From Paenibacillus sp. JNUCC-31 (lineage in GTDB: Bacteria; Bacillota; Bacilli; Paenibacillales; Paenibacillaceae): a stretch of 64,000 nt of DNA. The notes below the pieces were generated by a model. The model ran no database searches, was not told the origin of the DNA, and saw nothing but the letters and a program-made list of their open reading frames with translations. Made by a program: the position numbers and the translations under genes. The stretch covers positions 4,464,001-4,528,000 of the forward strand of contig NZ_CP062165.1 of the NCBI RefSeq assembly GCF_014844075.1, read 5' to 3'. Positions 9,285 to 17,487 of the stretch are shown one piece after another (the stretch's first letter is position 1; each line of letters starts with the position of its first letter).

Positions 9285-10385
9285 TTGAAGGATACAGAGC
9301 TAACGTTAGCGGAAGCATTTGATCAGGCGGAGTTTATTATAGGCGGCCATGGCAGCCGTAAAGTCAAAGTGCTTCAGGAAGTGCTGGCGCATGTGGATGG
9401 GGAACAATATAGTGATCATTATGGCAACGGTAAAATCATTGATCAATTCCAGCAGCAGATGGCTGACGTTCTGGGCAAGGAATCGGCTGTGTTTTTCCCC
9501 AGTGGTACGATGGCACAGCAAATTGCTTTACGTATCTGGTGTGACCGCAAAGGCATCAAGCGGGTAGCTTACCACCCTTTATCTCACCTGGAAATCCATG
9601 AGGAAGACGGACTGAAGGAACTGCATCAGATTGAAACCATTTTGCTGGCAGACAAGGATCGACTGATTCGATTGGAAGATGTAGAGGGGATCGATCAGGA
9701 CGTTGCCTGCCTGCTGCTTGAACTGCCGCAACGCGAGATTGGTGGACAATTGCCTGCGTATGAAGAATTGGAGGCGATCTCGTCCTATTGCCGTGAACGC
9801 GGGATCAAGCTTCATTTGGACGGGGCACGCCTGTTTGAGATCACTCCCTATTATCAGAAGACACCAGCTGAGATTTGCAGTCTGTTTGATAGTGTCTACG
9901 TGTCTTTTTACAAAGGCATTGGTGGGATTGCGGGTGCTATTTTGGCAGGGGATACGGATGTTATGCAAGAATCCAAGGTATGGAAACGTCGTCACGGCGG
10001 CGATCTGATCGGGTTGTATCCGTACATCCTTAGTTCTCAGTATTATTTCAATGAACGGATTGGCAAAATGGAGCTTTATTATGAGCAGGCCAAGGAACTG
10101 GCCTCCTTGTTAAATGCGTGTGACGGTATACATACGTTGCCAGAAGTGCCTGTCTCCAATATGTTTCACGTACATATTCCGTTGGCCCAAGCCGAGGTGG
10201 AGCGTATCCTGGCATCCATGGCTCAGCAATTCGGTATTGGGATCACGTCGTATCTGCAAGAGACAAGCGGTCACAGCTGCGCTTTTGAATTCTCCGCAGG
10301 TGATCGTTATGAAGGTGTTCCCAAGGACAAGCTGCGTTCTGCGCTGGAATGGCTGGATGAAGAGATGCGGAAACATGTGAAATAA
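9285..10385 (+). CDS. Threonine aldolase-like PLP-dependent lyase
   Basis: 366 residues with a TTG start behind AAAGGAGTGA. Fold-type I PLP enzyme of the beta-eliminating lyase/threonine aldolase group, which cleaves beta-hydroxy amino acids such as L-threonine or L-allo-threonine to glycine and an aldehyde. Visible features: HYGNGKIIDQFQQQMADVLGKE near the N-terminus in the place of the family's nucleotide-loop start, PSGTMAQQIALR, LHLDGARLFE (Asp binding the PLP ring nitrogen) and SFYKGIGG (Schiff-base Lys). It follows the LysR gene by 15 bases and ends at a terminator, so both are probably one transcript. The exact substrate is uncertain. Confidence 0.87.
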   Translation: MKDTELTLAEAFDQAEFIIGGHGSRKVKVLQEVLAHVDGEQYSDHYGNGKIIDQFQQQMADVLGKESAVFFPSGTMAQQIALRIWCDRKGIKRVAYHPLSHLEIHEEDGLKELHQIETILLADKDRLIRLEDVEGIDQDVACLLLELPQREIGGQLPAYEELEAISSYCRERGIKLHLDGARLFEITPYYQKTPAEICSLFDSVYVSFYKGIGGIAGAILAGDTDVMQESKVWKRRHGGDLIGLYPYILSSQYYFNERIGKMELYYEQAKELASLLNACDGIHTLPEVPVSNMFHVHIPLAQAEVERILASMAQQFGIGITSYLQETSGHSCAFEFSAGDRYEGVPKDKLRSALEWLDEEMRKHVK

Positions 10386-10415
10386 AAGAAGCTGACCAAA
10401 TCGATATGTATAGTT

Positions 10416-10447
10416 GCTCTATCCGTTTGTTGGATAGGGCTTTTTTT
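10416..10447 (+). terminator. Rho-independent terminator
   Basis: Nine-bp stem (10416-10424 with 10432-10440, one G-U pair), 7-base loop and a run of seven T. It ends the LysR/aldolase-like transcript. Confidence 0.85.
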
Positions 10448-10583
10448 ATGTTTTTAAAAGGGCACTCCTGCATGAATGGGCACTTGTCATTAGTCCAAAG
10501 TCCGGCTTCTATCTCGAAAATAGGATGAACGGATGCATGAACCTGTAGAGAAAACAGGTATGCAGGATTATTCCAATATTTTC

Positions 10584-10613
10584 TTTACCATGTAAAATAT
10601 AAAAAGGTAATAT
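10584..10613 (+). promoter_or_regulatory. Possible sigma-A promoter of the secreted metallopeptidase-like gene
   Basis: TTTACC (10584-10589), an 18-base spacer and TAATAT (10608-10613), about 70 bases before the start at 10684. The rest of this ~300-base gap holds only a small imperfect hairpin around 10540-10565. Match is by eye. Confidence 0.35.
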
Positions 10614-10683
10614 ATTCCATTAGAAATAAAGGAGCGAAACTATACCGTTTATTGATTTCAACTTCATTTTAGGGAGAGAAAGG

Positions 10684-12072
10684 ATGAATATCATGTTTTC
10701 ACGTCAAAAATTTACGTTAGCTGTGATGTCACTCGCTTTATCTGCAACCGTACTGGGAGGAAGTGCTGTCTGGGTTCCAGGTACATCCGTAGCGGCTGCA
10801 GCTGATTCTGGTGTATCGATCAACGCCGTATTGTCGGACATGCCTTCGGAATTGAGATCATCTATTGAGTGGGTGTATACCAATCGCATGATCAAGGAAG
10901 GTTCGGTGAACCGGAAGAACCTGATCTATGATCAGATTTTTGCCGGGAAAGGAACGATCAACTACGTAGTGCGCTGGCAATCGACCAAAAACCTTACACT
11001 GCAGCAGCGGAAGGATATTGAGAAGATGCTTGGGCGGCAAATGAATAACTGGACGAAGCATCTTAAAGGGTATGATGGCTGGCCATATGGAGATATTGCG
11101 GTTAAGGTTGTGGGTTGGGCTGTAGCCAATCCGGCACAAATTTTGGACAAGCAGTCCAGTGAAAAGGTCTACACCACAACAACAGTGGATGAACTGAGCA
11201 AAACAGACCCAAGAATCCCGGCGACTTTGCCGTACGCTCCGAGCGAATTGTCACGATTTGAACACTTCACCAATCCGAACTATGTCTATCCAGGTGGTTT
11301 GGACAAGCGGTTTGACATGTATTTGTGGGGAACGTCCAACTTCGGCGGTGGTGCAGGCGGAGACTGGGGACAGCGGGTGTCCGATGATTACATTTTGAGT
11401 ACTGTGAACAATAATGAAATCCAAATTACCGAGCATGAGATTGGACATGGGTTCGGAATGCCTGATTTCTACGAAGCGCAGGATCGTCCGCCGGGTGGTT
11501 TCCCGTTACCGACGATTATGTGGGCGGGCAATTCATCGACGATTACAAATTGGGACGTATGGTTGCTGCGTTATACGTGGAGCCAGTTGAAGAAGGATAC
11601 TGCACGTTTCCCGGTTGCACCGTCAACCAATCAACCTGTTAATGCTGCCGTCAGCGCCAACGTGACGACATCGTATGTTTCCCCATGGGAAACGATTACT
11701 GCGTTGAATGACGGATTGGACCCAGCGCACTCCAATGACCGAAGTCAGGCGGTGTATGGTAACTGGCCGGAGACGGGTACGCAATGGGTACAGTATGATT
11801 TGGATCGCGCTTATACGGTATCGCAGAGTGATGTCTACTGGTTCAAGGATAACGGCGGAATCGATGTACCTCGCTCGTACAAGATTCAATACTGGGACGG
11901 GAATGTATGGCGTGATGCAAGCAACGCGAAGGGGCTGGGCACACGTGCGGATACGTATAATACGACGACATTTGATCCGGTAAGCACAACGAAGATCCGG
12001 CTTCAGATGGAGGCGAGCAATCCGGCTTCCACTGGGATTCTGGAATGGAGAGTAACCGGTGTCGCGTTATAA
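10684..12072 (+). CDS. Secreted metzincin-like protein with C-terminal discoidin (F5/8C) domain
   Basis: 462 residues, start behind AGGGAGAGAAAGG. Residues 1 to about 41 are a signal peptide (hydrophobic core, ending VAAAAD). The central domain contains HEIGHGFGMPD (His251, Glu252, His255, Asp261), an HExxHxxGxxD arrangement as in metzincin-type zinc peptidases with Asp as the third ligand. A methionine in PTIMWAG downstream could be the Met-turn. Residues about 325-462 resemble a discoidin/F5-8C carbohydrate-binding domain (YDLDRAYTVSQSDVYWF, PRSYKIQYWDG, KIRLQMEAS). Relatives are often labelled only as cellulose-binding or discoidin proteins, so peptidase activity is an inference from the motif. 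It has its own promoter region and terminator and looks monocistronic. Confidence 0.82.
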   Translation: MNIMFSRQKFTLAVMSLALSATVLGGSAVWVPGTSVAAAADSGVSINAVLSDMPSELRSSIEWVYTNRMIKEGSVNRKNLIYDQIFAGKGTINYVVRWQSTKNLTLQQRKDIEKMLGRQMNNWTKHLKGYDGWPYGDIAVKVVGWAVANPAQILDKQSSEKVYTTTTVDELSKTDPRIPATLPYAPSELSRFEHFTNPNYVYPGGLDKRFDMYLWGTSNFGGGAGGDWGQRVSDDYILSTVNNNEIQITEHEIGHGFGMPDFYEAQDRPPGGFPLPTIMWAGNSSTITNWDVWLLRYTWSQLKKDTARFPVAPSTNQPVNAAVSANVTTSYVSPWETITALNDGLDPAHSNDRSQAVYGNWPETGTQWVQYDLDRAYTVSQSDVYWFKDNGGIDVPRSYKIQYWDGNVWRDASNAKGLGTRADTYNTTTFDPVSTTKIRLQMEASNPASTGILEWRVTGVAL

Positions 12073-12097
12073 GAAAGACTCTTTGAATTTGTAAACG

Positions 12098-12139
12098 AAC
12101 GGCTGTTCAGTGGATAAAGTCCCTGATCAGCCGTTTTTT
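12098..12139 (+). terminator. Rho-independent terminator
   Basis: Stem 12098-12105 with 12128-12135 (AACGGCTG/CAGCCGTT), followed by T. Ends the metallopeptidase-like gene. Confidence 0.75.
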
Positions 12140-12154
12140 GCAGGAAAAAGAAAA

Positions 12155-12248
12155 ATGCCTCTTCAAGTGGAGTGTTATGATCATAACGGTGAGCATAATA
12201 GACATCGATATAATCGGTCTGTAACATTTGCAACGATGCCGTGGTTGC
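12155..12248 (-). pseudogene. Aldo-keto reductase fragment (relic)
   Basis: On the minus strand, directly behind the stop of the AraC gene, a short frame reads ASLQMLQTDYIDVYYAHR followed by YDHNTPLEEA. This is the conserved strand-plus-catalytic-His region of YghZ/Kv-beta-type aldo-keto reductases (LGLDYIDIYYSHR..TPLEE). Nothing before or after it continues the family, and the frame runs into the plus-strand terminator. I read it as a ~28-codon remnant of a deleted reductase gene. Confidence 0.6.
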
Positions 12249-13280
12249 TCATTGTTCCTGCATGTATTTGCGATAGAGGGCAGGCGTAATCTCCTCGAAT
12301 TTTTTGAATATTTTGATAAAATACCCCGATTCATTGAACCCCAGTTCATCACTGATCTGTGACACGGGCATGTCCGTAACTTCAAGCAATTGCTTGGCCC
12401 ATTTGATTTTGAGTCGAGCAATATAAGTCGTGAAGTTTTCACCCGTTTCCTTGGCAAACAGCCTGCTGAAATAACTTGGACTCAAGTGGCACAGATCGGC
12501 CATTTGTTTAAGCGAGACTTGCTCACTCTTGTGACTATGAATATATTCAAAAGCAGGTTGGAGCACCGGGCTGGAGCTCTCTGTATCACTTGGACTGTTT
12601 TTAAGATAGGCATCCGCAATCGCATTGGTCATTTCTTTTTTGATCGACTCAATGTTACGGATAGAGTATCCAGGCAGAATAGTGGACAGATTCAGAGACT
12701 CTTGATTCCCCGAAGCTTTCTCGAACATCTCCACCAGCAAATTTTTATTGAGTGCTTCCTCGACAATGTAGTTACAGAGTAAAGATAGCATGTTGGAAAT
12801 TTTCACAACCTCTTCATAGGTCATGACAGGCAGCTGGTCATAATCGTCCCGTAATTCCTCCAGCTTTGCAGCATGCATAGGCACGTTCTTCGACGTAACG
12901 ATCTGTTCTAGATCTGTCCCTTTCTCCGGGTCAGCAAGCTTCACTTGTCCTGCCATTACAGCACCGATATATTTTCCATCAATCGTAATTGGAATGGCGA
13001 TGTCGACTATATTGAAATGACACAGGTAGACATAAGGTTCATTCAATCGAACGGCTTCCAGACCCCCACGAGAATCACATTTCTGGCAGTAGGGGAGCAG
13101 TTCGGGATCTTTGCGAACATTTTGGCAAAAGGACTGACAGCTGCTATGGCTGGTTACGGGAATGCCTTTATAATCAACAGTTAGAATGGCCAGCTTGGTT
13201 ACGGTGGCAAGGGAATCCTGTAGACGCTTCCATTTATTCAGATCAAGGATTTTATTGATATGCAGATATTCTTTAATCAT
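12249..13280 (-). CDS. PocR-domain AraC-family regulator of glycerol/dihydroxyacetone use
   Basis: 343 residues from the ATG at 13280 (MIKEYLH), with GGAGG eight bases upstream. The N-terminal half (about 5-165) is a PocR-type sensory domain with its Cys-rich core (CQSFCQ, PYCQKC, YLCHF), known in cobalamin/propanediol regulators to sense small diols or C1/C3 compounds. The C-terminal ~100 residues are a double AraC HTH (LKQMADLCHLSPSYFSRLFAKETG, ISDELGFNESGYFIKIFKK). It is divergent from gldA-dhaK across a ~305-base gap, so activation of that operon by glycerol, dihydroxyacetone or a related diol is the natural inference. Confidence 0.88.
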   Translation of the reverse strand: MIKEYLHINKILDLNKWKRLQDSLATVTKLAILTVDYKGIPVTSHSSCQSFCQNVRKDPELLPYCQKCDSRGGLEAVRLNEPYVYLCHFNIVDIAIPITIDGKYIGAVMAGQVKLADPEKGTDLEQIVTSKNVPMHAAKLEELRDDYDQLPVMTYEEVVKISNMLSLLCNYIVEEALNKNLLVEMFEKASGNQESLNLSTILPGYSIRNIESIKKEMTNAIADAYLKNSPSDTESSSPVLQPAFEYIHSHKSEQVSLKQMADLCHLSPSYFSRLFAKETGENFTTYIARLKIKWAKQLLEVTDMPVSQISDELGFNESGYFIKIFKKFEEITPALYRKYMQEQ

Positions 13281-13451
13281 GGGCAGAACCTCCATAGCTA
13301 ACCTGATGAATGATTTTGGTCGTTAAAAGTTAGCAAGTTGTACATATTAAGATGAGATAACAACGGGTACAGAGTGATGGAAGGTCAAAATTCAACCATC
13401 GCATGACAATAAGATACCATGATTCCACTAAAAAGCAAAAAATTACGATTG

Positions 13452-13468
13452 CAAATTATAATAATTTG
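13452..13468. promoter_or_regulatory. Palindrome in the gldA/regulator gap, candidate operator
   Basis: A 17-base perfect palindrome, CAAATTAT-A-ATAATTTG, lies about 118 bases before the gldA start in the ~305-base divergent region. AraC proteins often use direct repeats, so it could belong to another regulator. No convincing CcpA cre box was seen. Confidence 0.35.
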
Positions 13469-13585
13469 TTATCAAAGTCCACTGTAACCCTGACATGTAA
13501 GGTATATATTTATATTAATTGTGAGCCATTAAAATTGAATGTTTTAAACACTATATTAACGACGCTATAGGAGGCATATATCATT

Positions 13586-14731
13586 ATGAGAAAAGCATTT
13601 ATCAGTCCGACGAAATACGTGCAAGGCGAAGATGAATTGTTGAACCTGGGTTACTTTGTGAAATCCTTTGGTGAATCCGCCTTGCTGATCGCGCATCCCG
13701 ATGATGTAAATCGTGTAAAAGGGAAGCTCGATGCAACAGCACAGAAATTCAATATAACGTTTGTTGAAAGCGGTTTTAGAGGAGAATGTTCGCGCGAGGA
13801 AGTCGCTCGTCTGCAAGACATTGCGAAGGAAAAAGGATGTACATGCACCATCGGTCTAGGTGGCGGTAAAGCGATTGATGCAGCCAAATGTGTTGCAGAA
13901 GGCGAGGCGTTGATCATCTGCCCAACCATCGCTGCAACGGATGCACCAACAAGTCACTCTGCTGTGTTGTACACGCCGGAAGGTGCGTTTGATGACTATG
14001 CATATTTCAAACAAAGCCCAAGTGTTGTTCTTGTGGATACAACGGTTATCGCAAACGCTCCAACACGGTTTCTCGTATCAGGTATGGGTGACGCACTATC
14101 TACGTACTTCGAAGCAAGAGCTACAGCAAAATCATACTCTCGTGTGAATGCAAGTTTGCCTATGGGTTCACGTGAAGGATATACCCCATCCGCTGTAGGA
14201 ACGAATGCAGCACTTGCACTGGCGAAGCTGTGCTACGAAATGCTGCTGACTGACGGATTGAAAGCAAAAGTAGCCAGTGACAGCAACGTCGTGACTCAAG
14301 CGCTGGAAAACATCGTTGAGACAAACATCCTGTTGTCTGGTCTCGGATTTGAAAGTGGCGGGCTGGCCGCAGCACATGCGATCCACAATGGTTTGACCGT
14401 TCTGGAGGGTACACATCACTTCTTCCACGGTGAAAAAGTAAGCTTCGGTACGATTGCGCAGCTCGTACTCGAAAATGCGCCAACTGAAGAGCTGCATGAA
14501 GTCATGGACTTCTGTCTCGCAGTGGGACTGCCTGTAAGCTTGGCGGATATCGGTGTAGATACCATTAGTCAGGAAGAGTTGTTGAAAGTGGCCGAGATCG
14601 CTTGTATTCCGGAAGAATCCATTCACGCTATGCCATTCCCGATTACGGTTCCTGAAGTGGCTGCTGCCATTGCAGCGGCTGACCGTATGGGACGGGACTA
14701 CAAAGCAGCTCGCCGGGAGGTGAAATCATGA
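13586..14731 (+). CDS. gldA: Glycerol dehydrogenase-like enzyme
   Basis: 381 residues with a strong TAGGAGG site. Iron/zinc-containing alcohol dehydrogenase of the GldA type, oxidising glycerol to dihydroxyacetone with NAD+. It has the NAD-binding GLGGGKAIDAAK motif, the ATDAPTS loop, and the zinc ligands Asp169 (VSGMGDAL), His264 (AAAHAIH) and His281 (HHFFHGEK). Length equals the family norm. Its stop overlaps the dhaK start by ATGA, so translation is coupled and product dihydroxyacetone would be phosphorylated by the next enzyme. The PocR-AraC gene upstream is the likely regulator. Confidence 0.93.
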   Translation: MRKAFISPTKYVQGEDELLNLGYFVKSFGESALLIAHPDDVNRVKGKLDATAQKFNITFVESGFRGECSREEVARLQDIAKEKGCTCTIGLGGGKAIDAAKCVAEGEALIICPTIAATDAPTSHSAVLYTPEGAFDDYAYFKQSPSVVLVDTTVIANAPTRFLVSGMGDALSTYFEARATAKSYSRVNASLPMGSREGYTPSAVGTNAALALAKLCYEMLLTDGLKAKVASDSNVVTQALENIVETNILLSGLGFESGGLAAAHAIHNGLTVLEGTHHFFHGEKVSFGTIAQLVLENAPTEELHEVMDFCLAVGLPVSLADIGVDTISQEELLKVAEIACIPEESIHAMPFPITVPEVAAAIAAADRMGRDYKAARREVKS

Positions 14732-16497
14732 AGAAAATCATCAATCAGGCTGAAAATGTAGTCATGGAAATGTGCAACGGGATTGCGCTCGCGCACCCGG
14801 AGCTGGAATTCCTGAAAAAATATAAAGTCATCAAACGCAGAGAGATTCAAGCTGACAAAGTCAGCCTGATCAGCGGCGGCGGAAGCGGTCACGAACCGGC
14901 TCACGCAGGTTATGTGGGCAAAGGCATGCTGGATGCAGCCGTCTGCGGAGATGTGTTCGCGTCTCCTTCCCAGATTCAGGTGTACCAGGCGATCAAGGCC
15001 ACAGCCAGCAAGAAGGGCACGCTGCTAATCATCAAGAATTACAGCGGCGACATGATGAACTTCAAGAACGCGGCGCATCTTGCAGAGGAAGATGGCATTG
15101 ACGTGCAATATGTACGGGTTGAGGATGACATTGCTGTACAAGACAGTCTGTATACGGTTGGACGCCGTGGCGTTGCCGGAACCGTACTGGTGCACAAAAT
15201 CGCTGGAGCCGCAGCTGAAGAAGGCCGCAGTCTGGCAGAGGTAAAATCCGTTGCTGAGAAAGCAGCACAGAACGTACGGAGCATCGGATTTGGATTTACT
15301 TCCTGTACCGTGCCTGCCAAAGGCACACCGACGTTCGAAATTGCCGAAGATGAAATGGAATTCGGTGTAGGAATTCATGGTGAGCCAGGTATTCGCCGCG
15401 AGAAATGGGTATCTGCGGATGAGCTCGCAGGCCGCATGGTTGAAGCGCTGCTTGCAGACATGAAGCTGGACAGCGATGCATCCGCTGAGATTGCTGTGCT
15501 TATCAATGGCTTTGGCGCGACACCTTTACAGGAGCTGTATCTGCTCAATAATTCAGTTCAGCGTGAGCTGGCACAGCGTTCAGGTCTGGGTATAGCCACG
15601 ACGTTTGTTGGCAATTACATGACGAGCATTGATATGGCAGGCGCATCGGTGACGATCCTGAAACTGGACGATGAACTGAAAACGTTGCTGTTTAAGGAAA
15701 GTGATACACCTGCGTTCAAAGTATCTGGCCCTCCAGTAGCACAAGTGGAATACTCCGAAGCGTTGGAAGCCGTCGTGACTGAAGATGTTCCAGTATCCTA
15801 TGAAGTGGAGACCCCAGCAGCGTCTGCGGTAATCAACAACAATCAGTTCACCCTGGATAATATCGTCTACCTGATCGATAAGATGAGTGAGATCATCATT
15901 AAGAAAGAAGTCCCGTTCTGTGAACTGGATTCCCATGCAGGTGACGGCGACTTCGGCATGAGCGTAGCGAAGGGCTTTAGACAACTTAAGCGCGAATGGA
16001 ACCATATCGTGAACGAAGAGAAAACGAATATCGGTTCATTCCTCGATGCATGCTCTCTGGTCATTATGGAATACTGCGGCGGTGCATCCGGCCCGATCTG
16101 GGGTTCGGCATTCCGGGCGGCGGGCAAAGCTGTAGGTGACAAACAGCAATTGAATGTTGCCGAATTCGCTAATATGATGCAGGCGGCAGTACAAGGGATT
16201 CAATCGACAGGTGAGCGTTCCTTCGGACGTGGTGCCGTTGTAGGTGACAAAACATTGATCGACGCACTCGTTCCTTGTGCCGATGCCTGGACGCAAAGTG
16301 CGAAGTCCGGAGACGACTTCAAAACAGCGTTTGCCAAAGGTGCCGAAGCGGCAGTAGAAGGTGCGAAGAAAACCGAAGACATTGTGGCACGCATGGGCCG
16401 CGCGGGTGCTGTAGGTGATCGCAGTCTGGGCTACCCGGATGCTGGCGCATATGCGCTGGGGGTTATTTTCACAGAGCTATCCGAGTCCATGAAATAA
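14728..16497 (+). CDS. dhaK: ATP-dependent dihydroxyacetone kinase, fused DhaK-DhaL
   Basis: 589 residues, with GGGAGG upstream inside gldA. The N-terminal DhaK domain (about 1-330) has SGGGSGHEPAHAGYVGKGML and His217 (GVGIHGEPG), the residue that binds dihydroxyacetone covalently. The C-terminal DhaL domain (about 385-589) has LDSHAGDGDFG, whose Asp401, Asp406 and Asp408 hold Mg-ATP. Such single-chain enzymes (Citrobacter freundii type) use ATP directly rather than the phosphotransferase system. Codon use is more GC-rich than in the genes after 17.4 kb. The proposed transposon end begins about 30 bases after its stop. Confidence 0.94.
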   Translation: MKKIINQAENVVMEMCNGIALAHPELEFLKKYKVIKRREIQADKVSLISGGGSGHEPAHAGYVGKGMLDAAVCGDVFASPSQIQVYQAIKATASKKGTLLIIKNYSGDMMNFKNAAHLAEEDGIDVQYVRVEDDIAVQDSLYTVGRRGVAGTVLVHKIAGAAAEEGRSLAEVKSVAEKAAQNVRSIGFGFTSCTVPAKGTPTFEIAEDEMEFGVGIHGEPGIRREKWVSADELAGRMVEALLADMKLDSDASAEIAVLINGFGATPLQELYLLNNSVQRELAQRSGLGIATTFVGNYMTSIDMAGASVTILKLDDELKTLLFKESDTPAFKVSGPPVAQVEYSEALEAVVTEDVPVSYEVETPAASAVINNNQFTLDNIVYLIDKMSEIIIKKEVPFCELDSHAGDGDFGMSVAKGFRQLKREWNHIVNEEKTNIGSFLDACSLVIMEYCGGASGPIWGSAFRAAGKAVGDKQQLNVAEFANMMQAAVQGIQSTGERSFGRGAVVGDKTLIDALVPCADAWTQSAKSGDDFKTAFAKGAEAAVEGAKKTEDIVARMGRAGAVGDRSLGYPDAGAYALGVIFTELSESMK

Positions 16498-16527
16498 ATA
16501 TATTCTATGGGTTTGTTTGACCACTAG

Positions 16528-16612
16528 TGTTTGTTTTATATTATAATGTCGGTAACTTTATAGTATTTTGGCGGTAGTTTTATTTAATGTTGTCGGCAAA
16601 CACGAAAAAACT
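16528..16612 (+). repeat. Left-end 22-bp repeat array (TnsB-like binding sites)
   Basis: Three head-to-tail 22-bp units begin at 16547 (TGTCGGTAAC...), 16569 (TGGCGGTAGT...) and 16591 (TGTCGGCAAA...). Units 1 and 2 agree at 15 of 22 positions. The 19 bases from TGT at 16528 match the right-end outer segment at 14 of 19 positions. Confidence 0.7.
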
Positions 16613-16654
16613 CGAATTATTCAGTGAAAAATATAGGATTATGGATTGTTTCCT

Positions 16655-16695
16655 CCATAAAGTGCAGTATCACATAGTGATACTGCACTTTATGG
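16655..16695. repeat. Perfect 19-bp inverted repeat with 3-base loop
   Basis: Arms 16655-16673 and 16677-16695 are exactly complementary around ATA. The right arm runs straight into TATAATGTCG followed by a T-run, the same string found at the other border. It could be a terminator closing dhaK or the left boundary against read-through, or a folded part of the transposon end. Confidence 0.85.
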
Positions 16696-16780
16696 TATAA
16701 TGTCGTTTTTTTATTCTGCATTTATGGTACAAGATATTTTGAGCTAATACTATATCTTCATTATATAGCGATGGTACAAG
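16692..16780 (+). repeat. Inner left-end motif copies
   Basis: TTTATGGTATAATGTCGTTT (from 16692) matches the right-end inner copy TTTATAGTATAATGTCGTTT at 19 of 20 bases. The TGTCG at 16701 is 110 bases (5 x 22) from the copy at 16591. ATGGTACAAG then recurs at 16724 and 16771. These look like additional transposase sites spaced from the terminal array. Confidence 0.6.
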
Positions 16781-17233
16781 AATTCAGTTCTATAGAGAAA
16801 AATGCGTTGTATCATTATGATTTTTACCTGTTCGATGAGAACATCCACTAGTAGATATTAGTACCCGCGAAACAGTTCATTTTTGGCCTTTAAACATGGA
16901 CCTCCTTCGCACATAATTGAGATAAATATTAGAATGATGTCAGACGATCTACATCATTCAAAAAAGAAATGAAGGGACTGCTTTTAGTAGTCCCTTTGTG
17001 GTTTATATCATCAATTGAGACAACATATGTACTGCTGAAACCCAGTAAGGGCGGGGATTCAGCGTATAAACATTCTGAAGGTCTGTTATTCGTCTTCGTG
17101 GCAACAGGATTCAAGTGGAAATGCGTATGAGAAGGGGTTATCAATAATGGACCACCAGGCACTTGAGCATTGGAGCAAGAATTGTGTTGGCAGGGATTGA
17201 ACATTTTGAAAGAAATAAATCAGTAAACCATTG

Positions 17234-17260
17234 AAAGTCGCTGTAATAGCGGCTTTTTTT
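17234..17260 (+). terminator. Rho-independent terminator
   Basis: AAAGTCGCT/AGCGGCTTT stem with a 5-base loop and a T-run ending at 17260. No intact gene precedes it, so it may be left over from a lost gene between 16.8 and 17.2 kb. Confidence 0.7.
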
Positions 17261-17330
17261 TATTTTAGGAAACCAAGTACCAGCCATAAAGGACAAGAAT
17301 ATATTCTAATTGTTATTGAGGAAATACCAA

Positions 17331-17396
17331 ATGAACAAGGTAACTACCAGAATCGACAAATCCTATTGTATAAATTCGTTCGAACTATTAAATTAA
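17331..17396 (+). CDS. Tiny ORF upstream of tldD, possible peptide precursor (speculative)
   Basis: A 21-codon ORF starting MNKVTTRIDKSYC, with TTGAGGA about nine bases upstream, 91 bases before tldD and on its strand. It contains Thr, Ser, Cys and Asn residues that could be modified, but no double-Gly or other recognisable leader site. It is listed because a TldD/TldE-exporter operon would be expected to have a substrate peptide and this is the closest ORF; chance occurrence is quite possible. Confidence 0.2.
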   Translation: MNKVTTRIDKSYCINSFELLN

Positions 17397-17487
17397 GAAC
17401 ATATTTTATTGTGTTAATCAATCTTCCATGACACGATATGAATACTATCATATATGTATTATTAGAAACATGACAGGAGTGAATACG

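Larger units (their letters stand above)
16781..17487. other. Non-coding left cargo margin
   Basis: No convincing gene. There is a hairpin at 16972-16996 (AAGGGACT/AGTCCCTT), a terminator at 17234-17260, and one tiny ORF at 17331 described separately. A minus-strand open frame at 16929-17204 has no ribosome site and no recognisable content. A plus-strand stretch around 16978-17130 is open but lacks a start. Confidence 0.6.

Noticed and set aside
16929..17204. 91-codon minus-strand open frame
   Set aside because: No ribosome site, no recognisable motif, Pro/Ser/His-rich composition typical of a chance frame, and it overlaps a hairpin.
17428..17487. N-terminal extension of tldD
   Set aside because: The ribosome site CAGGAGTGA lies inside it; the ATG at 17488 is better.
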